Shown: positions 54,425 through 63,653 of the stretch, piece by piece
How positions within the stretch are numbered: the stretch's first letter is position 1
Layout: every line of letters starts with the position of its first letter
Assembly (NCBI GenBank): GCA_963718405.1
Contig: CAVQYZ010000004.1
Span: 62,001-126,000, forward strand
Direction of reading: 5' to 3'
Origin: Bog-756 sp963718405
GTDB lineage: Bacteria > Actinomycetota > Acidimicrobiia > Acidimicrobiales > RAAP-2
Length of the DNA stretch: 64,000 nucleotides
Made by a program: the position numbers and the translations under genes
The notes under the pieces: generated by a model
The model's database searches: none
What the model saw: the letters and a program-made list of their open reading frames with translations, nothing else
Told to the model about the DNA's origin: nothing

Positions 54425-54898
54425 GGTGGCCTTTTCGTTCGGACGGAATCATCCTGGCAATGACTTGCCCTTCAACTTCAATGGGCCCAGGTGTATCAAA
54501 CGCGATCCAACGACTCCGGCTACCACTTTTGTCTCACGTCGTTGCGAGAACTCGTTCCCGCCACCGTCGAAGGCTCATAACATCAAACCGCTCTCCCTCG
54601 AACGCAATAGACTTCACCGGCCACTCCCCTTGAGATCGACGCTGACGCAGCAGATCCCGAACCTCCATCCACTCAATGGACCCGGAGGAATCTCGGATGA
54701 CCAGCATGACAGGATATGCCTGATCTGCCCAGTAGTCTCCATGCCGAGATTACTGATTCGAAGAAGTTCGAAGGTCCTGGTCTTTCGAGATTTAAGGTGT
54801 GAGCGCCGGACTTAATTGAAGGTACAGCCTCTCTCCTGTGGCTTGTCCCGCATCATTTTTGAACTTATCTTCCATATCGATCCCCCAGTCGCTTACCG
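54425..54898. other. low-GC stretch without a clear gene
   Basis: Base composition drops markedly after about 54430. Open frames here (for example 54378-54815 plus) have no recognisable family and no ribosome-binding site. This marks the left edge of the low-GC block that continues to about 59 kb. Confidence 0.4.
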
Positions 54899-56049
54899 TT
54901 ACCTCCTTGCTAGCTGATTCGCTCGGGCAGCAACCGCAACAACCTCGCCCACGAGTATGCGCTCTTTGCTCTCCGTATCTAGAACCACCTGCGCCGCTTC
55001 GCGGAGGGCCTCGACCTGGGCTCTGAGTTCTGGACTGGCGAGTTGATCCTCTATCTCATCCCAAAGTGGGAATTCGATGGTCGCAGAGACCACATCCAAT
55101 GTCCTGCTTGCCGTCCAGAAGTCTTCTGAGAGCAATCTCACGATTTTCGTTTGGCGTACCACATTTGCTGCAATATCGTGCCGTAATCGCGCCCACATTA
55201 TCCGCATATTTAAGTAAATGGGTATACACGTATCGTGCAAATAAAACGCAGTCACCAATTGATGTATTGAGATCGCTATATATCTCAAGGGATCCAGTTC
55301 CATCCGACTTATGTGTGAGCCTGAGCCCGACACCAGAACCAGTTGCTGTGACAAAATCGGCAGCATTTCGCCAGATACCCTTACTGCTAAAGGGTTCCGT
55401 GTAGTGGAGTCTAGCAACGAGTGTGGCGTAGATCTCTTCAAGGGGCCCCGAAAATCGGTAGCTCACGAAATAGGCTGGCTCTCCGTTCGATCGGGCCGCT
55501 CTCTCCGAAAGTAGCTGGGGAAGACCAACAGCGTCGATCGCTTTCCATTGGGGTCCTGGTCCCTAAAGCAAATAGGGTACTCTACCAGCTGCTTATGCAA
55601 ACCCAGGAGAATGATCCGCTCGTCGTCCTCTTCGACTCGTTGAAAGTCGGGTGGAAAGTTGAAACCCCCGTAAGCACCCGCTCCTCTGTAATCGAACCCC
55701 GCTCCTTGGATCATCGTGCAAGCTTCTAATAACGGCTTGTGCATCCGAGCGCTTGAGAAGATCGGCCTTGAGCAGAATATATCCACCGAAGTCAAGAGGT
55801 AAGACAGCCCGCCGGGCCAGACAATCGAACGACCGCATCGAGTTGAGCCGGTTCGAAGGGTCCAGTAATACCAGGTAACCAATCGCCAAGCTCTTTGACA
55901 GACGTAAGTAATCGACCGCTGTCTTTCAGCTTCATTATTTCAGCCCTGAGACGCTTGAATATCTCCGGTGTAGTGCGCCATGGGATGGCACTCCAATCGA
56001 TAGTCTCGGCAATAGCAGCTCGAAGTTCAGAACATCCGTCGGAATACAT
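54899..56049 (-). pseudogene. remnant of a Roco-type (COR domain) gene
   Basis: Pieces in at least four frames, read right to left, line up with the C-terminal half of bacterial Roc-COR proteins: RLRAEIMKLKDSGRLLTSVK, AVLPLDFGGYILLKADLLKR, GGFNFPPDFQRVEEDDERII, STLLVFPSYFRRERPDRTES, SYRFSGPLEEIYATLVARLH, WRNAADFVTATGSGVGLRLT, then a zinc ribbon YCSKCGTPNENRE...IGCGLCDHR and PLWDEIEDQLASPELRAQVE. The GTPase domain and any LRR or effector part upstream are missing, and the end is cut (ILVGEVVAVAARANQLARR). Such proteins are multidomain switches, some linked to phage defence. Because breaks and truncation coincide with low GC, genuine decay is likely here. Confidence 0.6.
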
Positions 56050-56212
56050 TTACCAGCGAATAGGTGAAGTAGTCCCGGCTAGTGACAAATCTGAGTTGAA
56101 TAGATTGACTTGATGCAGCGCTCAAAAGAATGACCGGGCGAATGTTCGACATTACGGATCGTCCGACGAGTTTTGTCTTGCACACGAAGAGCGATCCCGG
56201 CTTGCTTCACGT

Positions 56213-57596
56213 TTGATCGAACTAGAGAACCTCGATACGCGCCTGCATGACGAACTATTACAAGTCATCTCAGAGTCCGCTTCTGCACTTGAGATCGAAC
56301 TTCCTTTCAATGTCCTCGAAATGACGTCGAGAGTGCGGCGACTGGTCGAAAAAGTGTTACTCGAACGTGGCGAATCCTTTGTCGCAGCGGTTCAGTCGGG
56401 GTCGCTTGCCCTTTGCAATCAGGATGAATTGCGTGAACTGGTTGTGGACGATCTTGGAAATCATGGAGGCATCACCGGGAACCAGGCCGACTATGTAATC
56501 CTCGTTCTTACCGCACTCCAGAATGTCCTTCTTCACCCGACCGAGGAAGTCTCAAATATCTGGAGAAGCCTCTCCAACTCATACACTCTCTTCTCACTGG
56601 TGCGCGCTACCCCAAATGTTCAGAAGGCACTTGTGAAGATTTACTCAGGTGGAGAAATATGGCTTGACACCTCGGCGGTCCTTCCATTGTTTGGTGAGCG
56701 CTTGGTGCCAGTGGAAGAACGACGATTCTCCACAATTGTTCTGGCCGCGCAATCAGCTGGAGTGACATTTCATGTCACTCCAGGTGTCACTGAGGAGTTG
56801 GAGCGCCACATAAATCGGTGTTTGATATTTCGGTCGATACCTAGATGGGAAGGGCAGGTTCCGTTTTTGTATACCGAGTTCATCAAGAACGGCGGACGAC
56901 CTGTCGGTTTGCCGGGTGGATAAGAAATGCCGCGGTGCAATCCGACCGGTCGATGACTTGCAGAGTATTTGGCCGATGAACTCCGCATTACGGAGATATC
57001 GCTCGCTGATGATGCTAACAGTGCCACCGACGACTTGAGATTCGCGGTGAAAGAAATGTGGACCGAAGTTCAAGATCAAAGAAGATCACGATCCCACGGC
57101 GGAATCGATCCGGTGGTTGCACTGAGACTTGCCGAACACGACACTGAGAACTACGTGGGCGTGCTCGCAGAGACGTAGACAACGACGAGATGGGCCATTC
57201 GAATACGACAAGTTCGTGGCTCATATTGATCGTAAAGCCTTCGGAATGCACCGGAAGCTGGCAGATCACTTGGGCTGCCCACCTATCGCATCACCTGTAT
57301 TAAGTCCAGATTTCCTTGCTAACTATCTAGCGATAGGTCCCATAAGGGAACACATTGATAAGGGCATCGAGGCAACATTGCCACTCATGGTTGATGTTGG
57401 CCTGCTTGATGCCGTTCCCGAGGAAGTTCTAAGTGCGGCCGAAACTGCTCGCAGCGAGTTCGATGGCTTGGCACCGAGAGTCTTGAGGCGGCGCATCCGA
57501 GATCGCATTGATCTCGACAAACAAATGCTTGCCTCAGGTGCATCTTCGGAAAATGATGATGGATCAGGAGACGAAGAGTTGATAGCAGCGACCTAG
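56213..57596 (+). pseudogene. low-GC gene with PIN-like segment, broken by several frameshifts
   Basis: The first frame (56213-56923) has a helical N-terminal part and then YSGGEIWLDTSAVLPLFGER and VTFHVTPGVTEELERHINRC, which resemble the Asp and Glu motifs of a PIN-domain nuclease. The later parts are in other frames: DELRITEISLADDANSATDD, GGIDPVVALRLAEHDTENYV, then DRKAFGMHRKLADHLGCPPI and DFLANYLAIGPIREHIDKGI. The restored protein would be about 460 aa. GC is visibly lower than the genome (a sampled row is about 50%). I do not recognise a named family beyond PIN-like. Possibly part of the same foreign block as the COR remnant. Confidence 0.45.
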
Positions 57597-57697
57597 AGGA
57601 TCCGGCGGCATCCTTTGGACTCAGCTTTGCACGCCCGAGTACGAATGTCAAGGGAGTCTCAAGGTCCCCCGTCCGGGTGAGCGGAAGACGACGGAGT

Positions 57698-58455
57698 TCA
57701 GAGGCGGAAGTCGCTCTTCTTCAGGACCGATATTCGGGATTCGAGAAATCGAATCGTCGTCCCGGCATCCCATTCTCGGCGCTGATTTCCGTAAGCAGGA
57801 AAGCCGCCAGCAGCCTTGAGCATGCCGGCGAGATGGAGGAGATTCCAAGTCATGAAGGTGGTATTGCGATTGGTGAATTCGTTCTCCACTCCCACCCGAC
57901 TGCCATCCTCAAGTTCGTCCCCGTAGCTAGGACCTGGTCCGGCCTCTCCGATCCATCCGGCGTCTGACTGGGGTGCGATCGAGTACCGATGTGCTGAAGG
58001 CTGTAGAGAACATTCGAAGCGCAGTGCTTGATACCGTCCTCGTTTCCCGTAATCAGGCATCCTCCGACTTTGCCGTAGTAGAGCCATTGGCCCTTGTCGT
58101 TGAGCTCACCGGAGTGGGCATAGAGCCGTTCGATCACCTTCTTGGTCTCGCTGCTGTTGTCGCCAAGCCAAATCGGGCCGCCGATGACGAGGATGTCCGC
58201 GGACATCACCCTTCCGAAGAGCTGAGGCCATTCGTCCTTCGCCCAACCGTGTTCACACATATCGGGATACACGCCTGTGGCGATGGCGTGGTCGACGGAG
58301 CGGAATTGGTCGACCGTACACCTTGCTTGGCCATGATTGCTGCGCTGACGTCAATCAGGCGCTGCGTGTGGCTCAGCTCCGGCGACCGTGTCAGTGTCGT
58401 GTTGATGAATAGCGCTGCGAGGCTCGAAAAATCTGTGTGGCCAGTCGGTGTCCAT
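57698..58455 (-). pseudogene. flavodoxin family / NAD(P)H-dependent FMN reductase-like gene, frameshifted
   Basis: The middle frame (58272-57850) has ADILVIGGPIWLGDNSSETK, KVIERLYAHSGELNDKGQWL and YYGKVGGCLITGNEDGIKHC, the typical FMN-binding and dimer region of flavodoxin-family reductases. The N-terminal DFSSLAALFINTTLTRSPEL and C-terminal QSDAGWIGEAGPGPSYGDEL with FTNRNTTFMTWNLLHLAGML are in two other frames, with breaks near 58280 and 58000. ATG 58455 is a plausible start but also needs a slip. Restored length is about 240 aa. Whether decay or assembly error caused the breaks cannot be decided from sequence. Confidence 0.65.
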
Positions 58456-58817
58456 GGAAATGCAGTCCTCCGATCACTGTTGGTGTTACAGAGCATTGCC
58501 GATTGAGTGCCCCCAGGTGTTGATGCTGGCACCAGCCCCCCCGCATAGAGACGCCAGTTGTGTGTAGGAATAAACGCTGCGCATTGACCGTCGTGGGCGT
58601 AGGTCGTGAGCCGGGTTAGCTGAGGACCCTTGTTTCCCTGCAGATCAATTGTCCGGGCAGTCGCCGTGTACCGCGTACCCATCGAAATGGCGGCGTAGAG
58701 ACTGAGGATGGACGTGCCCGAACGTTGATGCTCAGACTCGCTCTGGCCTAGGGCTGATCCAAACCCAAGCGCTTCGCTAGTGTTGACAAACGGAAAGGCG
58801 ACTAGGAGGAATCGGCA

Positions 58818-59194
58818 GTGCCGGCAGACTTGGACGTTGCTCGCGTCAACTGGACTCGGGTCCCCTTCATCACTTCAGGGACTGGCCCCAGGTGGGATTC
58901 GAAAAGGGTTACCCGGGCGTTTACTCGATTTGGCGTGAGTCCAAACTCATCTACATTGGAATGAGCTGGCAGGATGGAAGTGTTGTAAATCGAGCCCCTG
59001 GACTTTTTGGCCGCCTCAAGAGTCACGCAAGCGGTCGGCGCTCTGGAGATCAGTTCAATATTTACATATGTGACCGATACGTGGTGCCCGAGTTGACGCA
59101 AGAGCAGCGAAATGACCTTCGAGATGGTGCCCGTATTCTTGATGGGCTTACCCGCGATTTCATTGCTCTCAACTTGCCTATCGGATCTGGATAG
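58818..59194 (+). CDS. GIY-YIG nuclease-domain protein, one frameshift
   Basis: GTG 58818 has an AGGAGG at 58804-58809, an unusually clear site that fixes the start even though the first 22 codons (PADLDVARVNWTRVPFITSG) are in a different frame from the rest. After a slip at about 58885 the frame reads GFEKGYPGVYSIWRESKLIY-IGMS, the GIY-YIG motif, then GLFGRLKSHASGRRSGDQFN with the conserved Arg and His region, and LDGLTRDFIALNLPIG. About 125 aa, a minimal nuclease. It may be a homing-type, repair or defence nuclease. A hairpin array begins about 180 bases downstream. Confidence 0.65.
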
Positions 59195-59371
59195 CTCCAG
59201 ACGGGAACACAGCAAGGGCGGTGGAACTGATCCTGCGCTCGGAGGGTCTTGCATCAGGAGGGCGCCCGCAGTTGAACCCCGGGTCAGTCTCGAAGTCGGG
59301 CATTTAGCAACCCACATTTTCGAAGGCATTGGGCGGATCTGTCGAAACATAAACGTCGCGGCAGAAAAAGC

Positions 59372-59550
59372 CCTCAGCCGTTGAAGCGTGCGTCCTCAGC
59401 TGCTTGAGCTGAGGTGACCAATCCTCAGCCTCTGGAGGTGAGGTGCTGCCTGTGAGCCTCGGTGCACAGTGCCGAGGCGGCGAGATGGTGTTCAACCGCA
59501 GGGGTTGAGGCCGCCGCCCCACGATCCGGGTTCGAGTCCCATCACCTCGA
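59372..59550. repeat. small array of CTCAGC-type hairpins ending in a tRNA T-arm-like sequence
   Basis: CCTCAGC half (59372-59378); CCTCAGC-TGCTTGA-GCTGAGG (59394-59414, perfect); CCTCAGC-CTCTGGA-GGTGAGG (59423-59443, one mismatch); GCCTCGG-N9-CCGAGGC (59456-59478, perfect); TCAACC-GCAGG-GGTTGA (59492-59508); then GGGTTCGAGTCCC (59528-59540), a T-loop-like sequence whose outer stem does not pair. No complete cloverleaf can be folded. Spacing between units is about 20-36 bases. The ORFs across it have no coding character. Confidence 0.5.
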
Positions 59551-59953
59551 CGGTGTTGTCAGAATCACAACGCTTTCCTTGGTGGATGCGTGTTCTTGGC
59601 GTCCGGTCAATGCCCGTCAGCGAGTGCATCAGGCCGTGCCCGACGACATCGTCAACGAAGCCCGCCGGCAGCTGCCGGAAAGTGGCGCGGCTGCCTTGTC
59701 GGTTCCGACAGGAGTTCGAAACTAGTCCTACCCGTGCGATGCCGACCTCGCGGTGAACGATCCCGAACCCGAAGTGCCCTCCGGTGCGAACCTTTCACGC
59801 CGTGTCTCCCAGTTCAGCAGTCCAAGAGGGGTGCGAACATCGTCCCGTGGCTTCCACCAAGTTGTGAGAATGGCAAGAGCGGGCCAATCTTGGCCGGTTT
59901 TCGGCGCGTCGAAGCGTGTTGCTCAGGGCGAATGGCCGGGGACCCAGGCCCCG
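59551..59953. other. intergenic, no gene seen
   Basis: About 400 bases with moderate GC. Open frames (59590-59985, 59753-60061 plus) oppose or overlap the DUF427 gene and lack family features. Nothing else could be identified. Confidence 0.35.
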
Positions 59954-60472
59954 CTACCAGCCCTGCGTCCCGGGGCCGCCTTTGAACGGCCCAACCAGGT
60001 TGGCGGTGATCCAGCCGCCGTAAAAGCCTCCGGGCTGGGGCTCGACCTCCTCGTCACCTAGCAGACAACGGTCCATGGGGGCAGGGTAGAAGGCCACGAA
60101 GCCACCGATGGCGGCGAACATGGCATTCGGGTGGTCGTACCCCCAGGCGGCGGCCGGCGCCACCGCCTCCCCCACGGTGACGTCGTAGTAGTGGGCCGTG
60201 CCCTTCCACTCGCAGAACGACGTCTGACGGGTCCGTGTGAGGCAGCCCTCCAGGACGTCGCTGGGGGGCAGGTAGTAGTTAGGTGGATGGCTCGTCTCGA
60301 GGACCCGGAAGCCTCCGACGGTGTCGGCGACGGTGACGCCGGCGAACACCACCCGGATGCGTGTGGCGACCGGCTCCAGGCGGGGTGGTCGAGGATAGTC
60401 CCACACTGATTCCTGACCGGGTCCGAGGGGTGCGCCGGAGCGGTGGCGGTTGCCGGGACGTGGGATCCTCAT
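59954..60472 (-). CDS. DUF427 family protein
   Basis: 172 aa. The family pattern is almost complete: SVWDYPRPPRLEPVATRIRV, VLETSHPPNYYLPPSDVLEG, SFCEWKGTAHYYDVTVGEAV, FVAFYPAPMDRCLLGDEEVE, PQPGGFYGGWITANLVGPFK. DUF427 proteins are small beta-barrel-like proteins, widespread in actinobacteria and fungi, without an assigned function. Composition returns to high GC here, marking the right side of the accessory block. Confidence 0.9.
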   Translation of the reverse strand: MRIPRPGNRHRSGAPLGPGQESVWDYPRPPRLEPVATRIRVVFAGVTVADTVGGFRVLETSHPPNYYLPPSDVLEGCLTRTRQTSFCEWKGTAHYYDVTVGEAVAPAAAWGYDHPNAMFAAIGGFVAFYPAPMDRCLLGDEEVEPQPGGFYGGWITANLVGPFKGGPGTQGW

Positions 60473-60813
60473 GTCACCAGCATGCCCGCCCCGGGGGCCG
60501 CCCGTCGGGTCGCCCTACTCCCGGGCGTGCTGCAGGCTCGAGGCAGTGGGTTCCATCTGCGCTCGCTGAGCAATCTCCACAGCTCATCCCGCTCCTCGGT
60601 GCCCAAAGGCCGAACGGCTGCGACGGGCCGAGAGTGCCACCTGTAACCACCGCCAACGAACGCGGAGTTCAAACGAGCGGCTGCGATAGCTCCCCGTAGG
60701 TCGATCGGGTGGGCTGGGCACGGTGGCCTCGGGGTCGGGGCAGTAGATGGAGATGCGCCGGGTGATGGCGATGATCGCTTCGGCGTCCTCACCCGAGTTA
60801 TAGGTCCATCCAA
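60469..60813 (-). CDS. hypothetical protein, doubtful
   Basis: 114 codons ending in an ATGA overlap with the DUF427 gene. The first half is Pro/Ser/Arg-rich; the later part (VRPLGTEERDELWRLLSERR) looks protein-like, so a short C-terminal part of a real gene with a frameshift upstream is conceivable. No family recognised. Confidence 0.3.
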   Translation of the reverse strand: MDGPITRVRTPKRSSPSPGASPSTAPTPRPPCPAHPIDLRGAIAAARLNSAFVGGGYRWHSRPVAAVRPLGTEERDELWRLLSERRWNPLPRACSTPGSRATRRAAPGAGMLVT

Positions 60814-60842
60814 GGCTCCGACCAGTGTGAAGGCGGCGCTAG

Positions 60843-61927
60843 CTAGGATTCACCGGAGGGACCGAGGATCCTATTGAAATGCCCCATCTTCCGACCTGGG
60901 CTGATGTCAGTCTTGCCGTAAAGATGCAAAGAGATGTCGGGTGCGCCCAAGAGTTTCTCCGCCTCGACTACTTCATCGCCGATCAGGTTCGTCATGACGA
61001 CGTTCGAGTGCCTCGCTCCGCTACCTAATGGGTACCCGACAATGGCGCGAATATGCTGCTCGAACTGATCGACTATGCAGCCATCTTGGGTCCAATGCCC
61101 CGAGTTGTGTACCCGTGGTGCGATCTCGTTAACGAGGATCTCATCCGGGACGTCACAAACGTCTCCATCCCCATCACGCCGACGTAGTCCAAAGCATCCA
61201 CGATTTCGCCAGCAAGACCCTTCGCCCTCTCGCAGAGAACGTTCGACACGTGTTCGGCAGGCACTGTCGTGGTGTGAAGAATCCCGTCTCGATGGACGTT
61301 CTCACCCGGATCAAAGCAGACCACCTCTCCCGACCGGGATCTGGCCGCGATGACCGAAACCTCGCACCGGAACTCGATAAATCCTTCGAGGATGCACGGG
61401 GCCCCCTTCAGCGACGCCCACGCTTCCCTCGCTTGGTGGGGCTGGGTGAGCCGAACCTGTCCTTTGCCGTCGTAGCCGAGCGACCGGGTCTTCAGAATCG
61501 ACGGCGTCCCAATTCGGGCGATGGCCACCTCGAGTTCGGCTTCTGTTTCGACGTTGGCATACGGTGCCGTGCCAAGGCCGAGGTCCGAGATGAAGTCCTT
61601 CTCCGTGAGACGATCCTGACTGATGGAAAGGGCGTTCCGACCAGGCAGAACGTCGCAGTGAGACTCCAAGCCATCGAGAACTTGGGAAGGGACATTCTCG
61701 AACTCATAGGTAATGACGTCGACCGAATTGGCGAATGCCTGCAAGGCCGCCGAATCTGCGTACTCGGCCTGTGTGGTTCGGCTGGCAACCTGTCCTGCTA
61801 TGGGCGAGGACTCCGGTGAGAAGATATGGGTGCCGAGACCAAGCTGCGAGGCTGAAACAGCCAGCATGCGACCGAGCTGGCCTCCGCCAAGGATCCCGAC
61901 GACTTTCACGCCACGCTCACTACTCAT
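60843..61927 (-). CDS. purK: 5-(carboxyamino)imidazole ribonucleotide synthase, one frameshift
   Basis: ATG 61927 (SSERGVKVVGILGGGQLGRM) opens the ATP-grasp enzyme that carboxylates AIR using ATP and bicarbonate. Landmarks: DVITYEFENVPSQVLDGLES, LKTRSLGYDGKGQVRLTQPH, ILEGFIEFRCEVSVIAARSR, then after a frame change at about 61155 DEILVNEIAPRVHNSGHWTQ, HIRAIVGYPLGSGARHSNVV and HLYGKTDISPGRKMGHFN, ending at TAG 60843. Restored length is about 361 aa, as in other PurK proteins. It overlaps purE by eight bases, so the two are an operon. Since purine synthesis is usually essential, the break most likely reflects an assembly indel. Confidence 0.92.
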
Positions 61928-62411
61928 CGAGTGGATCTTCAGCGACCGATTCCGACTGAGCTGCACGCCACTGATCCAATCTGGCGGCCACGGCCACGTC
62001 CGTGATCGCCAAGATAGAAGCAGCCATGAGACCGGCATTTGCGGCGCCGGCCGCTCCGATAGCCATGGTGCCAACCGGGACACCCTTCGGCATCTGCACG
62101 ATGGAATAGAGACTGTCGAGCCCGCTCAGTGACCTTGAGTGGATAGGAACGCCCAATACAGGGAGTCGTGTATTGGCGGCCATCATGCCCGGCAGATGAG
62201 CGGCACCCCCCGCTCCGGCGATAATTACCTGCAGGCCTCGCCCTACCGCAGCAAGTCCGTATGATCTGAGACGTTCCGGGGTGCGGTGAGCAGAAACAAT
62301 TTTTGACTCATAACTAATTTCCAGTTCATCGAGTACTGCTGCGGCGTCTTTCATTGTTGCCCAGTCCGATTGGCTGCCCATTACGATGCCAACCGCTATT
62401 TCATTCATCAT
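61920..62411 (-). CDS. purE: N5-carboxyaminoimidazole ribonucleotide mutase
   Basis: 163 aa; ATG 62411, or the next codon, follows GAGGA. Class I PurE pattern: VGIVMGSQSDWATMKDAAAV, IVSAHRTPERLRSYG with the catalytic Ser/His region, VIIAGAGGAAHLPGMMAANT, LPVLGVPIHSRSLSGLDSLY and MPKGVPVGTMAIGAAGAANA. It converts N5-CAIR to CAIR in purine synthesis and works right after PurK, with which it is co-transcribed. Confidence 0.95.
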   Translation of the reverse strand: MMNEIAVGIVMGSQSDWATMKDAAAVLDELEISYESKIVSAHRTPERLRSYGLAAVGRGLQVIIAGAGGAAHLPGMMAANTRLPVLGVPIHSRSLSGLDSLYSIVQMPKGVPVGTMAIGAAGAANAGLMAASILAITDVAVAARLDQWRAAQSESVAEDPLDE

Positions 62412-62726
62412 CTGGATCCTCGGGTAGATCAGCGTCGGTCTGAAGATTTACCGGTATCGTAGGTGCTATCCCGCTGGGCGTGTTCTCTCGTCCGTCGGTT
62501 GATGCACATCCTCACCGGGAGGGATGGTGGGCACGGCTCCGGCAAGGATTGAGTTGAAGGTGGTCCAAGAGCTCCGACCTCAGGATCCCCAGGACAAGAC
62601 GCACCACGGGACCGGCACTTCGGTCCCGTGGGAGACGAGGGTCTGATCTGCTTGAGCTGAGGCGGTCGTTGATGGCCGCGGCTCTGTCAGGTTGACCACG
62701 CCGTGAGTTGCCGCCGGCATCTAGGG
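62412..62726. other. intergenic with a CTCAGC half-element
   Basis: No gene seen. Positions 62649-62662 read TGCTTGAGCTGAGG, identical to the loop and right arm of the hairpin at 59394-59414; the left arm is degenerate (GTCTGATC). The segment also should hold the purE promoter. Confidence 0.45.
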
Positions 62727-63653
62727 CTAGAAGGCGTTCCAGTAGAGAAGGTTGCCCTCTGACGTCGCGACCAAGGGCACGAGGACGACGCTGTAATCAG
62801 GGGTGGCATAGCCCGACACCGAGATTCCAATCGCCGCTCCATCACCGGATCCGACGGCTGATCCATAGAACGGAGCGTCCCCGAACGCAAATACTCCTCC
62901 ATCTGCGCCCACGAGGACGTAACCGAACAATGCAGGATAAGACGGAAACTGGGAGGCCGCTGATGACGTCGACGCGATGCCGACAACAGGCGCGTTCAGA
63001 AGTTGACCGCCCATCGAGCCCTCGAATGGGGCGTCGCCGAAGGAGAACACACCGCCGTCACTGGCGACGAGCCAGTAGCCCTGGCCACTCGGAGTCGAGG
63101 TGATTCCCACGATCGGCTGGTTCAGGGGCTTGCTCCCCATCGAGCCGTAATAGTGGGCGTCGCCGAATGAGAACACTCCGCCGTCCGAGGCGACCAGCCA
63201 ATACCCCTTGCCGTCTGGTGTGGTGGCGATACCGACAACAGAAGCGTTTAGGCGCTGACCGCCCATCGAACCATAGAACACCGCACCGTGAAAGGCGAAG
63301 ACACCACCGTCGCCAGCTGCGAGCCAGTAGCCCGTTCCCGACGCCCCTATCCCCACGATCGGTGAGGCAAGGGCTTTTCCGTTAATCCCCTGAACTTGGC
63401 TTCCGTTGCCGTTGAACACTGCTCCCGTGCGGGTCACCGACAAGGGATCGGCCGAATCTGTGACGGTGAACGCGACGATGGGGGGGCTTCCAACGGGACA
63501 TGGCCCGAACAGAGTCTGACCAGATGCAGTAGTAGAGGTGAGGCATCGGACCTCGGCGGGTTGCGCGCCAGCTTGGCCAGGTAACGCAGTGGCGGCCACG
63601 ATCACGATCAGAACTGTCGCACCGCAGAGTCGCCAAAATGTCAGTGGCCTCAT
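62727..63653 (-). CDS. secreted GYWLV-repeat protein without enzymatic domain
   Basis: About 308 aa from ATG 63653, which has AGGA about eight bases upstream (ATG 63680 is possible). Signal peptide LCGATVLIVIVAATALPGQA-GAQ. After a short N-terminal region come five repeats of the same 42-residue kind as in the gene at 46382 (GYWLVASDGGVFSFGDAHYYGSMGS and so on), the last ones diverged (FGYVLVGADGGVFAFGDAPF). It ends with LYWNAF. Likely an extracellular propeller or solenoid; function unknown. Confidence 0.8.
   Translation of the reverse strand: MRPLTFWRLCGATVLIVIVAATALPGQAGAQPAEVRCLTSTTASGQTLFGPCPVGSPPIVAFTVTDSADPLSVTRTGAVFNGNGSQVQGINGKALASPIVGIGASGTGYWLAAGDGGVFAFHGAVFYGSMGGQRLNASVVGIATTPDGKGYWLVASDGGVFSFGDAHYYGSMGSKPLNQPIVGITSTPSGQGYWLVASDGGVFSFGDAPFEGSMGGQLLNAPVVGIASTSSAASQFPSYPALFGYVLVGADGGVFAFGDAPFYGSAVGSGDGAAIGISVSGYATPDYSVVLVPLVATSEGNLLYWNAF

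Noticed and set aside
59480..59545. tRNA gene
   Set aside because: The T-loop-like GGTTCGAGTCC is present but the T stem pairs only three bases and no D arm, anticodon arm or acceptor stem can be built around it.
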